This document shows, piece by piece, positions 43,426-51,588 of a stretch of 64,000 nucleotides of DNA. Every line of letters begins with the position of its first letter. The stretch's first letter is position 1. The notes beneath the pieces are model-generated. The model worked only from the letters and a program-made list of their open reading frames with translations, made no database searches and was not told the origin of the DNA. The position numbers and the translations under genes are program-made. Origin of the DNA: Nocardioides potassii (GTDB taxonomy: Bacteria > Actinomycetota > Actinomycetes > Propionibacteriales > Nocardioidaceae); contig NZ_JAKJHZ010000009.1 in NCBI RefSeq assembly GCF_021648885.1, positions 1-64,000 of the forward strand, given 5' to 3'.

Positions 43426-45207
43426 CTACTCCGGAACGGCTGTCGAGCTGTCGCGGGTGACCCGCGACAGCACCCCGAAGGCACTGCCCAGGAAGGAGCG
43501 AAGCAGGTGCACCTGCAGCTCGGCGGACGCGCCCTCGAGGGCGGCCACGTCCAGCACCAGGCACCGCCCGGCGGTGGCACCGTGGACGTCGGCGGTGTGG
43601 ACGCCGCCCAACGCCAGCGCTGACTCACCGAAGGTCGCGCCCGGCCCGATGGAAGCCAGGCGACGTCGAGCCCCGCCGGCGGTCGGGACACTGACCACCA
43701 CGTCCCCCGCCAGCAACAGGTGCACGCGCTGGGCCGGGGTACCGGCCTCCACCAGCTGCTCGTCCGGCACGAAGTCGTGCACCCGGGTGATGCCCTCGAG
43801 CTCCTCGCGCAGGGGCTGGGGAAGACCTCCCACGAGTGGGTGGTCGCCCGGGCCCAGGACGACCGGGGCGTGCTCCTTGCCCAGCAGCTTGTCCTCGCAC
43901 CACTCGCGCGCGGCGTCGGGGTCGTGGAAGAGGCGCGCGCCGATGGCGGCCGCGGTGACGTCGTGGGCGCCTGCCACCACCAGCTCACCACCGCTGCGGC
44001 TGAGCTGGCGCGCCAGCTCGGCCAGCACCTGCGCGGCGGCGGCGTCGATGGTCTGGGCCCGGTGCAGGTCGAGCAGCACGAGTCGTCGTCCCGGCGCCAG
44101 CGCCTCGCGGCTCACGGCCTCCGCGCCCGCGAAGAGGAGGTCGCCGCCAGCCTCGACCACGATGCAGCGCTCGGAGGCCGCCGCGAGGTCGCCGCGCTGC
44201 TCGGCCGGGCGCTGACGGGCGGACGGGGTCTCGGACAGCAGGCGTACGCGGATCGCAGCACGCTGGGTCCGGCCCGTGTTGACGAAGTGGAGCCGCAGGT
44301 CGCGCGCGAGCTGGTTGAAGACGGCGACGCCCCGCACGCTGTTGCCGACGGCGTCGAGGCGCGGGGAGAACACCGCCACCCCCAGCTGGCCCGGCATGAC
44401 ACCGATGACCCCGCCACCGACGCCGCTCTTGGCCGGGATGCCGACGTTGACCAGCCACTCGCCTGCGGCGTCGTACATGCCGCACGTGGTCATCACGGAC
44501 AGCACCTGGGTCACCAGTGCGTCCGGAACGGCCCGCGCACCGGTCAGCGGGTTGAGCCCGCGCCCGGCCAGGGTCGCTGCCATGACCGCGAGGTCACGGC
44601 AGGTCACCTCGACCGAGCACGCTCGGAAGTAGACGTCCAGCGCCCGCTCGGGGTCGCCGTCGAGCGACCCGACCGCACGCAGCATGTGCCCGATCGCCCG
44701 GTTGCGGTGCCCCGTCTCCTGCTCCGCTGCGAACACCTCCTCGTCGACCTCGAGCCGCCGTCCCGCCCAGACCCCCAGGGACTCGACCAGGCGCTCGGCC
44801 GGGTCGCCGCTCTCGCCGCCGTCGACGAGCCCTGCTGCCGCGATGGCGCCCGCGTTGATCATCGGGTTGCGGGGACGTCCCGCCGAGTCGAGGCTGATGG
44901 AGTTGAAGGCGTCGCCGCTGGGCTCGACGCCGATGCGGCGTCGCACCTCGGGCAGGCCCCGGTCGGCCAGGGCGAGGGCGTAGGTGAACGGCTTCGAGAT
45001 GGACTGGATCGTGAACGGCGCGTCGCTGTCCCCGACCGCGTAGACCTGCCCGTCGACGGTCACGACGCAGATCCCGAACGGCTCCGGGTCGGCCGCGGCG
45101 AGCGGCGGGATGTAGTCGGCGACGGCACCGTCCTTCAACCCGCTGAACGTGCGGTGCACGCGCCGGAGGTACGTCTCGACGGGAAGTGTCGTCGTGACCT
45201 GGTCCAT
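43426..45207 (-). CDS. Glutaminase fused to STAS and cyclic-nucleotide-binding domains
   Basis: A 593-residue protein. Residues 1-~310 are a serine-dependent glutaminase: SxxK at S69-K72 (QSISKPF), PRNPMINAGAIA, EETGHRNRAIGHML-type helix, and VGIPAKSGVGGGVIGVMPG. Residues ~345-435 resemble a STAS domain (LVLLDLHRAQTIDAAAAQVLAEL), and ~465-580 a cNMP-binding domain (VPDEQLVEAGTPAQRVHLLLAGDVVVSV then IGPGATFGESAL). It hydrolyses glutamine to glutamate plus ammonia and is probably gated by a ligand. GGGAGG precedes ATG 45207. Confidence 0.88.
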   Translation of the reverse strand: MDQVTTTLPVETYLRRVHRTFSGLKDGAVADYIPPLAAADPEPFGICVVTVDGQVYAVGDSDAPFTIQSISKPFTYALALADRGLPEVRRRIGVEPSGDAFNSISLDSAGRPRNPMINAGAIAAAGLVDGGESGDPAERLVESLGVWAGRRLEVDEEVFAAEQETGHRNRAIGHMLRAVGSLDGDPERALDVYFRACSVEVTCRDLAVMAATLAGRGLNPLTGARAVPDALVTQVLSVMTTCGMYDAAGEWLVNVGIPAKSGVGGGVIGVMPGQLGVAVFSPRLDAVGNSVRGVAVFNQLARDLRLHFVNTGRTQRAAIRVRLLSETPSARQRPAEQRGDLAAASERCIVVEAGGDLLFAGAEAVSREALAPGRRLVLLDLHRAQTIDAAAAQVLAELARQLSRSGGELVVAGAHDVTAAAIGARLFHDPDAAREWCEDKLLGKEHAPVVLGPGDHPLVGGLPQPLREELEGITRVHDFVPDEQLVEAGTPAQRVHLLLAGDVVVSVPTAGGARRRLASIGPGATFGESALALGGVHTADVHGATAGRCLVLDVAALEGASAELQVHLLRSFLGSAFGVLSRVTRDSSTAVPE

Positions 45208-45310
45208 GGGGCCTCCCACCTCGCGGCCATTCGGGTCGTCTCTGGAGACATGGTCCCAGCGCCGAGCGACGACGCGCCCGCGCGCTCATCAGGCGGTCGG
45301 AGGCCGGGAC

Positions 45311-45316
45311 TAGGGT
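45311..45316 (+). promoter_or_regulatory. -10 hexamer (TAGGGT) of leaderless DUF885 gene
   Basis: TAGGGT ends 7 nt before GTG 45324. Confidence 0.5.
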
Positions 45317-45323
45317 CGGCCGG

Positions 45324-47015
45324 GTGACTTCCACCCGCACCATCGACGCCCTCTGCAACGCCTACGTCGAGGACTACTGCGCCCTCGACCCGCTGACCGC
45401 GACCTCGATCGGGGTGGCCGGCCACGAGCACGAGATGACCGACTACTCCCCCGCCGGGTTCGACGCGCGTGAGGCGCTGGCGCGCGAGGTGGTGGCGGCC
45501 GTCGAGGCCGCGACGCCGGTCGACGACCGCGAGGCGGCCGCCCAGGACGCGTTCCTCGAGCGCACCCGCCTCGAGATCGCGCTCGAGGACGCGGGCGTCA
45601 ACCGCTCGCGGATGTCGGTGCTGTGGAGCCCGCTCCACGAGATCCGGGGCGTCTTCGACCTGATGCCGACCGAGGGCGAGGAGGCGGTCGCCGCGATCGC
45701 GTCGCGGCTCGAGGCCGTCCCGGCCGCGCTCGAGGGCCTCCGGGTGACGCTGTCCGACGAGGCGCGCAAGGGCAACGTCGTCGCCGCGCGACAGTACGCC
45801 GAGGTGGCCGAGCAGGTGCGCCGCTGGACCGGGCAGGTGGGCGACGCCGGCGACTTCTACCTCGGCCTGGTCGACCGGCTCGACGGCGGCGACCCCGCCC
45901 ACCTCCGGGCGCTGGCGGGCGCGGCGAGCGCCGCCACGGCGTCGTTCGGCCTCTTCCTCACCGACGAGCTCGAGCCGCAGGGCAAGGAGAAGGAGGGGGT
46001 GGGCCGCGAGGTCTACGGCCTCGCGAGCCGCTACTTCCTCGGCGCCGAGGTCGACCTCGACGAGACCTACGCCTGGGGCTGGACCGAGCTGCAGCGGCTG
46101 TCCGACCTGATGCACGCCACGGCCGACCGGATCCTGCCGGGCGCCGACGTCGACGCCGCGGTCGCGCACCTCGACGCCGACCCCGAGCGGGTCGTCCACG
46201 GACGCGAGGCGTTCCGCGACTGGATGCAGCAGCTGGCCGACCGCACGATCGAGGCGATGGCGGGCGTGCACTTCGACATCCCCGAGCCCATCCGCCGGAT
46301 CGAGTGCATGCTCGCGCCCACCAACGACGGCGGCATCTACTACACCGGCCCGTCGGAGGACTTCGAGCGGCCCGGCCGGATGTGGTGGTCGGTGCCCGAC
46401 GGGATCGAGGACTTCCACCCGTGGCGCGAGGTCACGACCGTCTACCACGAGGGCGTCCCGGGCCATCACCTCCAGGTCGCGCAGACGGCCTACCGCAGCG
46501 ACACCCTCAACCGCTGGCAACGCCTGATGTGCTGGTGCAGCGGCCACGGCGAGGGCTGGGCTCTCTACGCCGAGCGGCTGATGGAGGAGCTCGGCTTCCT
46601 CGACGACCCCGCCGACCTGCTCGGCATGCTCGACGGCCAGTCGCTGCGCGCCACCCGGGTGATCGTCGACATCGGCATGCACCTCGAGCTGACCATCCCC
46701 GAGGACAACCGCCTCGGTCCCGGCGGCACCGCCTTCCACCCCGGTGAGACCTGGACGCCCGAGCTCGGGCTGGAGTTCATGCGGCTGCACTGCCGGATGG
46801 ACGACGAGTTCATCCAGTTCGAGGTCAAGCGCTACCTCGGCCTGCCCGGCCAGGCGCCGTCCTACAAGGTCGGCGAGCGCATCTGGCTCGAGGCCAGGGA
46901 GGCCGTCCAGCGGCGGCAGGGGGACGACTTCGACCTCAAGGCCTTCCACCGCGCCGCGCTCGATCTCGGCTCGCTCGGGCTCGACCCGCTGCGGACGGCG
47001 CTGGAGCGGCTGTGA
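45324..47015 (+). CDS. DUF885 family zinc peptidase
   Basis: A 563-residue member of the DUF885 family, predicted metallopeptidases. The metal site is H375-E-G-V-P-G-H381-H (YHEGVPGHHLQVAQ), with the later Glu in GHGEGWALYAERLMEELG completing the ligand set. The N-terminal ~300 residues are helical. No signal peptide is seen, so it is likely cytoplasmic. GTG 45324 is fixed by TAGGGT. The next gene (maf) overlaps its stop by 4 nt. Confidence 0.83.
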   Translation: MTSTRTIDALCNAYVEDYCALDPLTATSIGVAGHEHEMTDYSPAGFDAREALAREVVAAVEAATPVDDREAAAQDAFLERTRLEIALEDAGVNRSRMSVLWSPLHEIRGVFDLMPTEGEEAVAAIASRLEAVPAALEGLRVTLSDEARKGNVVAARQYAEVAEQVRRWTGQVGDAGDFYLGLVDRLDGGDPAHLRALAGAASAATASFGLFLTDELEPQGKEKEGVGREVYGLASRYFLGAEVDLDETYAWGWTELQRLSDLMHATADRILPGADVDAAVAHLDADPERVVHGREAFRDWMQQLADRTIEAMAGVHFDIPEPIRRIECMLAPTNDGGIYYTGPSEDFERPGRMWWSVPDGIEDFHPWREVTTVYHEGVPGHHLQVAQTAYRSDTLNRWQRLMCWCSGHGEGWALYAERLMEELGFLDDPADLLGMLDGQSLRATRVIVDIGMHLELTIPEDNRLGPGGTAFHPGETWTPELGLEFMRLHCRMDDEFIQFEVKRYLGLPGQAPSYKVGERIWLEAREAVQRRQGDDFDLKAFHRAALDLGSLGLDPLRTALERL

Positions 47016-47617
47016 GCACCCCGCTCGTCCTCGCCTCCGCCTCCCCCGCCCGTCGTACGACGTTGCGGGCGGCCGGCATCGAGCCGATCGTCGTCGTGAG
47101 CGGGGTCGACGAGTCCCAGGTGGCCGACCTGCCCCCGGCGGAGCTCGCGCTCCAGCTGGCCGAGCTCAAGTGCGCGGCCGTCGTCGACCGTGACGAGGTT
47201 CCCTCCGACGCGCTCGTCCTGGGCTGCGACTCCGTGCTCGAGCTCGACGGCGAGGCCCTCGGCAAGCCGCACGACCCCGACGAGGCGGCCCGCCGGTGGC
47301 GCTCGATGCGGGGCCGCTCGGGCGTGCTGCACAGCGGCCACTGCCTGCGCGACGTGCCGAGCGGACGGGTCGCCGCCGCGACGGGGTCGACGACCGTGCA
47401 CTTCGCCGACGTCACCGACGAGGAGATCGACGCCTATGTCGCCACCGGCGAGCCGCTGGAGGTCGCGGGCGCCTTCACCATCGACGGCGTCGGCGGTGCC
47501 TTCATCACCGGGATCGACGGCGACCACCACAACGTGGTCGGCGTGAGCCTGCCGCTCCTGCGCGAGCTGGTCCTCGAGCTCGGACACGCGTGGCCGAGCC
47601 TGTGGACCACGACGTGA
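47012..47617 (+). CDS. maf: Maf-like nucleoside-triphosphate pyrophosphatase
   Basis: A 201-residue Maf/Ham1-superfamily house-cleaning NTP pyrophosphatase hydrolysing m5UTP, pseudo-UTP or UTP/dTTP. The N-terminal LVLASASPARRTTLRAAGIEP (SxSPRR-type phosphate loop), LVLGCDSVLELDGEALGKPHDPDEAARRWRSMRGRSGVLHSG, and the closing FITGIDGDHHNVVGVSLPLL are diagnostic. GTG 47012 overlaps the DUF885 stop. Confidence 0.9.
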   Translation: MSTPLVLASASPARRTTLRAAGIEPIVVVSGVDESQVADLPPAELALQLAELKCAAVVDRDEVPSDALVLGCDSVLELDGEALGKPHDPDEAARRWRSMRGRSGVLHSGHCLRDVPSGRVAAATGSTTVHFADVTDEEIDAYVATGEPLEVAGAFTIDGVGGAFITGIDGDHHNVVGVSLPLLRELVLELGHAWPSLWTTT

Positions 47618-47622
47618 CCCGA

Positions 47623-47628
47623 TAGCAT
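47623..47628 (+). promoter_or_regulatory. -10 hexamer (TAGCAT) of leaderless CDP-alcohol phosphotransferase gene
   Basis: TAGCAT ends 7 nt before GTG 47636. Confidence 0.5.
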
Positions 47629-47635
47629 CCCGAGC

Positions 47636-48277
47636 GTGGGTGGCGGGGTGACTGGCGGGGTGCAGGCCCGACCTGTCGCCGACCCCGACAACCGGTACGG
47701 CGTCCGCGACGAGCGGCTCCTGACCGGCGCGACGGTCATCACCGCGGTCCGCACCATCGCCTCCGTGGTGCTCTCCGCCGTCGCCGCGCACCAGCAGAGC
47801 CTCGAGCTGCTCGTCGCCGCCCTCGCCGTCTACTGGGTCGGCGACATGCTCGACGGCTTCTACGCCCGCCTGCGCGACTGCGAGACCCGCATCGGGGCGG
47901 TGCTCGACATCATGAGCGACCGGCTCAACGCGGGCGCGTTCTACATCGGCCTCGCCTGGCTGCAGCCCGAGCTGTCACCGGCGATCTTCGTCTACCTCGC
48001 CGAGTTCATGGTGATCGACTGCTTCCTGTCGATCGCGTTCCTCGCCTGGCCGGTGCGCAGCCCCAACTACTTCTTCGTCGTCGACCGCCCGATCTGGCTC
48101 TGGAACTGGTCGAAGCCGGCCAAGGCGATCAACAGCGCGCTGTTCGCGGTGCTCCTGCTGGTCACCGGCTGGATGTGGGTCGGGCTGGTGATCGCCTCGG
48201 CCCTGCTCGTGCTCAAGTGCGTGTCCCTCCAGCGGCTCGTACGGATCGGGCTGCCCGTCCCCGGGACCGCGGGTTGA
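47636..48277 (+). CDS. CDP-alcohol phosphatidyltransferase family membrane enzyme
   Basis: A 213-residue polytopic enzyme with the full CDP-OH-P motif: D70-x2-D73-G74-x2-A77-R78-x8-G87-x3-D91-x3-D95. Four or five membrane helices follow. It joins a CDP-activated group to an alcohol to make a phospholipid head group; the exact product is not resolvable. GTG 47636 is fixed by TAGCAT. The small membrane-protein gene overlaps its stop (TGATG), so the two may work in the same lipid pathway. Confidence 0.82.
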   Translation: MGGGVTGGVQARPVADPDNRYGVRDERLLTGATVITAVRTIASVVLSAVAAHQQSLELLVAALAVYWVGDMLDGFYARLRDCETRIGAVLDIMSDRLNAGAFYIGLAWLQPELSPAIFVYLAEFMVIDCFLSIAFLAWPVRSPNYFFVVDRPIWLWNWSKPAKAINSALFAVLLLVTGWMWVGLVIASALLVLKCVSLQRLVRIGLPVPGTAG

Positions 48278-48735
48278 TGCTCTTCTGGAGCGTCTTCGGC
48301 GCCTCGATCGCCTCGGCGCTGCTGCCGCTGATCAACATCGAGGCCATCCTCGCGGTCTCGGTCAGCCAGGCACCGGAGCACGTGTGGGGCCTGCTGATCG
48401 CGGCGACGGTCGGGCAGATGGTCGGCAAGATCCTCTGGTACTGGGGCGGCATGCACGTCGACCGCGCCCCGTGGGTCCACCGGCAGCTGCAGAAGCCGAA
48501 GGCCAAGGCGTCCCTCGACCGGTGGCACGAGCGGGCCGAGGGGCGTCCGTGGTTCACGGCGGGACTGCTCTTCTTCTCCGCGGCCGTCGGCTTCCCGCCG
48601 TACGCCATCACGGCCGTGCTGGCGGGCATCCTGCGCGTGCCGTTCGGGATCTTCTTCATGACCGGCCTGCTGGGTCGCGGACTGCGGTTCTGGGCCGTGG
48701 TGTTCGGGACCTCGTCCCTCCTCCACCTCTTCTGA
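48277..48735 (+). CDS. Small integral membrane protein (DedA/VTT-like)
   Basis: A 152-residue protein with about four hydrophobic helices (FWSVFGASIASALLPLINIEAILAVSV, WGLLIAATVGQMVGKILWYWGG, FTAGLLFFSAAVGFPPYAITAVLAGIL, FGIFFMTGLLGRGLRFWAVVFG). The G-Q-x-x-G-K-x-x-W-Y-x-x-G and R-x-P...GRGLRF features look like YqaA/DedA-type (VTT) scramblase relatives, though shorter. The link to phospholipid synthesis next door fits that. Assignment is tentative. Confidence 0.6.
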   Translation: MLFWSVFGASIASALLPLINIEAILAVSVSQAPEHVWGLLIAATVGQMVGKILWYWGGMHVDRAPWVHRQLQKPKAKASLDRWHERAEGRPWFTAGLLFFSAAVGFPPYAITAVLAGILRVPFGIFFMTGLLGRGLRFWAVVFGTSSLLHLF

Positions 48736-48757
48736 CCGCCGCCCGCACCCGGGTGGG

Positions 48758-49966
48758 CTACTCCGCCGCGGACCACGCCTGTCGCAGGCTGACGCGGCCG
48801 CCGGTCTGCAGCAGCGCCCGGCGGTAGAGCTTCTCCCCCACCCACACGGTCACCGCGGCGAACGCGGCCAGCAGGCCGAGCGCGACGAGCGGCTCCCACC
48901 ACTCCACGCCGCCGGCGAGGATGCGCTTGGGCATCACCACCGCCGAGACCGGCGGGACGAAGGACGCGATCACCTGGGCACGGCCGTCGAGCGACAGCCC
49001 GCCGAAGAACATCACCAGCATCAGCATCGTCAGCGGCGTCGACGTCGCCTGGAGGTCCTCCGTGCGTGACGCGAGCGACCCCGCCACGGCCCACAGGCAG
49101 GCGAGGGCGACGAAGCCCGCCAGGAAGAAGCCGATGAACCAGGCAGTCGGACCGGACAGTGCCGGCAGGTAGGACTTGTAGGAGGTGAACGACATCCCGA
49201 CGAGGCCCACGACCAGGTAGACCAGCAGCTGGATCACCGCCAGCGCGGTGTTGCCGAGCACCTTGCCGGCGAGGAGGTGCCGCAGCGGGATGGCGGCCGC
49301 GATGATCTCCACGATGCGGCTCTGCTTCTCCTCGATGACCGACGAGGCGAGCTGCATGCCGAAGATCAGGGCGGCGAAGTAGAACAGGAAGACGAAGGCG
49401 AATCCCACGACCTCGGCCACGGCGGCGCGCTCCGCGTCCCCGCGCAGGAAGCTCGTCGTCACCGAGCTGCCCGCCTCGAGCGCATCGACCGACGTGCCGG
49501 CGTCCGCGGCGTTCCGGGCGAGCACCTGCTGGCGTACGACGGCCTCCGTCACGTCGGTGAGCGAGTCCTGCTCGCTCGACTCCGACGTCAGCTGCCAGCC
49601 GTCACCGTCCTCGGCCGGGTGCAGCCAGGCGTCCACGTCGTCCTCGCGCAGCGCGGCCCTCGCGGCGGCGTCGTCGTCGAGCTCGACCACGGCGACCCTC
49701 ACCTTGTCGTCGACCGCCGACGCACCGTCCTTGACCGCGGTCGCCATCGCGACGGCGTCGGGCGTCGCGCCGAGGGTGACGTCGTCGGTCTTCTCGTCCT
49801 GCCAGGCGGTGAACCCGAGGAAGCCGACGATCATCACCACCATCAGCGCGGTGCCGATCAGGAACGACTTGTCGGTGATCCGCGAGACCACCTCGCGGCG
49901 GGTGACGAGCAGCCAGGCGGGCTCGTCGGTGCGGTCGGTGCGGTCGGTGCTGGTGTCGGTGCTCAT
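48758..49966 (-). CDS. ABC-2 exporter permease (NatB type)
   Basis: A 402-residue membrane subunit with an N-terminal helix (SFLIGTALMVVMIVGFLGF), a large extracytoplasmic loop (~45-165), and five or six C-terminal helices (AVAEVVGFAFVFLFYFAALIFGMQLASSV, VIQLLVYLVVGLVGM, WFIGFFLAGFVALACLWAVAG). The EEKQSRIVEIIAAAIPLRHLLAGKVLGN motif is typical of NatB/YhaP proteins. It overlaps the ATPase gene by 4 nt (ATGA) and would export sodium, a drug or a peptide. Confidence 0.85.
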   Translation of the reverse strand: MSTDTSTDRTDRTDEPAWLLVTRREVVSRITDKSFLIGTALMVVMIVGFLGFTAWQDEKTDDVTLGATPDAVAMATAVKDGASAVDDKVRVAVVELDDDAAARAALREDDVDAWLHPAEDGDGWQLTSESSEQDSLTDVTEAVVRQQVLARNAADAGTSVDALEAGSSVTTSFLRGDAERAAVAEVVGFAFVFLFYFAALIFGMQLASSVIEEKQSRIVEIIAAAIPLRHLLAGKVLGNTALAVIQLLVYLVVGLVGMSFTSYKSYLPALSGPTAWFIGFFLAGFVALACLWAVAGSLASRTEDLQATSTPLTMLMLVMFFGGLSLDGRAQVIASFVPPVSAVVMPKRILAGGVEWWEPLVALGLLAAFAAVTVWVGEKLYRRALLQTGGRVSLRQAWSAAE

Positions 49967-50844
49967 GCCGTGGCCTCCCGGTAGATCTCGCTGAGCGCCG
50001 GGCGGACCCGGACGAACTCGTGGACGGCGCCGCGGCGCGTGGCCTCGGCGACGAGGTGCTGCTCGGCCCCGTCCTCGCGCACCTCGACGAGCGCCGTGGT
50101 GCCGTCGAGGTCGAGGACGTCGAGCCCGGACTGGTCACGCACCCAGCCGGCGTCGCCGCCGAGGACGAGGCGGAAGCGCGGCACCCCCGCGTCGCGCAGC
50201 TCCGCCACGGTCCCGGCGGCGACCCGGCGGCCCTGGGCCAGCACGACGAGGCGGTCGCACAGGCGCTCGACCAGGTCGAGCTGGTGGCTGGAGAAGAGGA
50301 CGGGGACCCCGTCGCGGGTGTGCTCGCGCAGCAGGTCGACCATCGAGTCGACGGCCACCGGGTCGAGCCCCGAGAACGGCTCGTCGAGGATCAGCGCGGC
50401 CGGTCGCGGCAGAACGGACGCGATGATCTGCACGCGCTGCTGGTTGCCCAGCGACAGCTTCTCCAGGTGGTCCTTGGTCCGCTCGCCGAGCCCGAACCGC
50501 TCCAGCAGCTCCTGCACCCCGGCCCGCGCCTCGGTCCGCCCCATGCCCTTGAGCTGGGCGACGTACACGAGCTGGTCGAGGATGGGTTGCTTCGGGTAGA
50601 GGCCGCGCTCCTCGGGCATGTAGCCGAAGGTGCGGCGGTCGAGGCGGGTGATCGGGCTGCCTCGCCACAGGACCTCGCCCTCGTCGATCCCGAGCACGCC
50701 CATGACCATCCGCATGGTCGTGGTCTTGCCGGCGCCGTTCGCGCCCACGAAGCCGGTCATCTGCCCGGCCGGTACCTCGAACGACACGTGGTCCACGGCG
50801 GTGGCGTCACCGAACCGTCTGGTCAGCTCCCGAATCTCCAGCAT
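49963..50844 (-). CDS. ABC transporter ATP-binding protein (NatA type)
   Basis: A 293-residue ATPase: Walker A GANGAGKTT, Q-loop region GYMPEERGLYP, signature KLSLGNQQRVQI, Walker B AALILDEPFSGLDP and the H-loop VLFSSHQLDLVE. SLGNQQ instead of SGGxxQ is typical of the NatA/YhaQ class. The C-terminal regulatory part is short. ATG 50844 has TAGCGT 6 nt upstream, giving the transporter its own promoter 51 bp after the response-regulator gene, which probably controls it. Confidence 0.87.
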   Translation of the reverse strand: MLEIRELTRRFGDATAVDHVSFEVPAGQMTGFVGANGAGKTTTMRMVMGVLGIDEGEVLWRGSPITRLDRRTFGYMPEERGLYPKQPILDQLVYVAQLKGMGRTEARAGVQELLERFGLGERTKDHLEKLSLGNQQRVQIIASVLPRPAALILDEPFSGLDPVAVDSMVDLLREHTRDGVPVLFSSHQLDLVERLCDRLVVLAQGRRVAAGTVAELRDAGVPRFRLVLGGDAGWVRDQSGLDVLDLDGTTALVEVREDGAEQHLVAEATRRGAVHEFVRVRPALSEIYREATA

Positions 50845-50850
50845 GCCCCG

Positions 50851-50856
50851 ACGCTA
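50851..50856 (-). promoter_or_regulatory. -10 hexamer (TAGCGT) of leaderless natA-like gene
   Basis: TAGCGT on the minus strand ends 6 nt before ATG 50844. Confidence 0.5.
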
Positions 50857-50895
50857 GGGGTCTGGCGCGACGGGCGGATCCGTCGCGCGGATGGA

Positions 50896-51588
50896 TCAGT
50901 CCTCCGCCGGGAGGATGAGACCGGCCTCGTACGCGTAGATCACCGCCTGCACGCGGTCACGCAGGTGGAGCTTGGCGAGCACGTTGGACACGTGGGTCTT
51001 GACCGTTGCCTCACCGAGGACGAGCTCGGCGGCGATCTCGGCGTTGGACAGCCCGCGGCCGAGCAGGACGAGCACCTCCCGCTCACGCGCCGTGAGGTGG
51101 CGCAGCGCCTCCGGCTCGGGCCGCTCGACGCGGTCGCCCCGGTCGTCGTCCTTCCCCGCCATCCGGCCGATCACCCGCCGCGTCACCTCCGGGGCGAGGA
51201 GCGCGTGACCGCGCCCGGCAGCACGTACGGCGTCGAGGAGCTGCTCCGGTCCGGCGTTCTTCAGCAGGAAGCCGCTTGCGCCCGCCCGGAGGGCGTCGAA
51301 GAGGTAGTCGTCGCGGTCGAAGGTCGTCACGATGACGACGTGCCCGAGGTCGTCGGCGACGAGGTGCCCGGTGGCCTCGATGCCGTCCATCCGCGGCATC
51401 TGGACGTCCATCAGCACCACGTCGGGACGCGTCGCGCGTGCCTGCTCGATCGCCTCCAGGCCGTCGGCCGCCTCGCCGACGACCTCGATGTCGTCCTCGA
51501 CCGACAGCACCATGGCGAAGCCCGAGCGCACCATGGCGTGGTCGTCGACGAGCAGCACCCTGAGTCGATCCATCGGCGGGTCGGTCAT
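50896..51588 (-). CDS. NarL/LuxR-type response regulator
   Basis: A 230-residue two-component regulator: receiver domain with acidic pocket D15-D16, phospho-acceptor D61 (VVLMDVQMPRMDGIEA), T in IVTTFDRDDYLFDALRAGASGFLLK and the conserved Lys, then a LuxR helix-turn-helix (LTAREREVLVLLGRGLSNAEIAAELVLGEATVKTHVSNVLAKL). ATG 51588 overlaps the kinase stop (ATGA); ATG 51573 is an alternative. It likely controls the downstream ABC-2 exporter. Confidence 0.92.
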   Translation of the reverse strand: MTDPPMDRLRVLLVDDHAMVRSGFAMVLSVEDDIEVVGEAADGLEAIEQARATRPDVVLMDVQMPRMDGIEATGHLVADDLGHVVIVTTFDRDDYLFDALRAGASGFLLKNAGPEQLLDAVRAAGRGHALLAPEVTRRVIGRMAGKDDDRGDRVERPEPEALRHLTAREREVLVLLGRGLSNAEIAAELVLGEATVKTHVSNVLAKLHLRDRVQAVIYAYEAGLILPAED

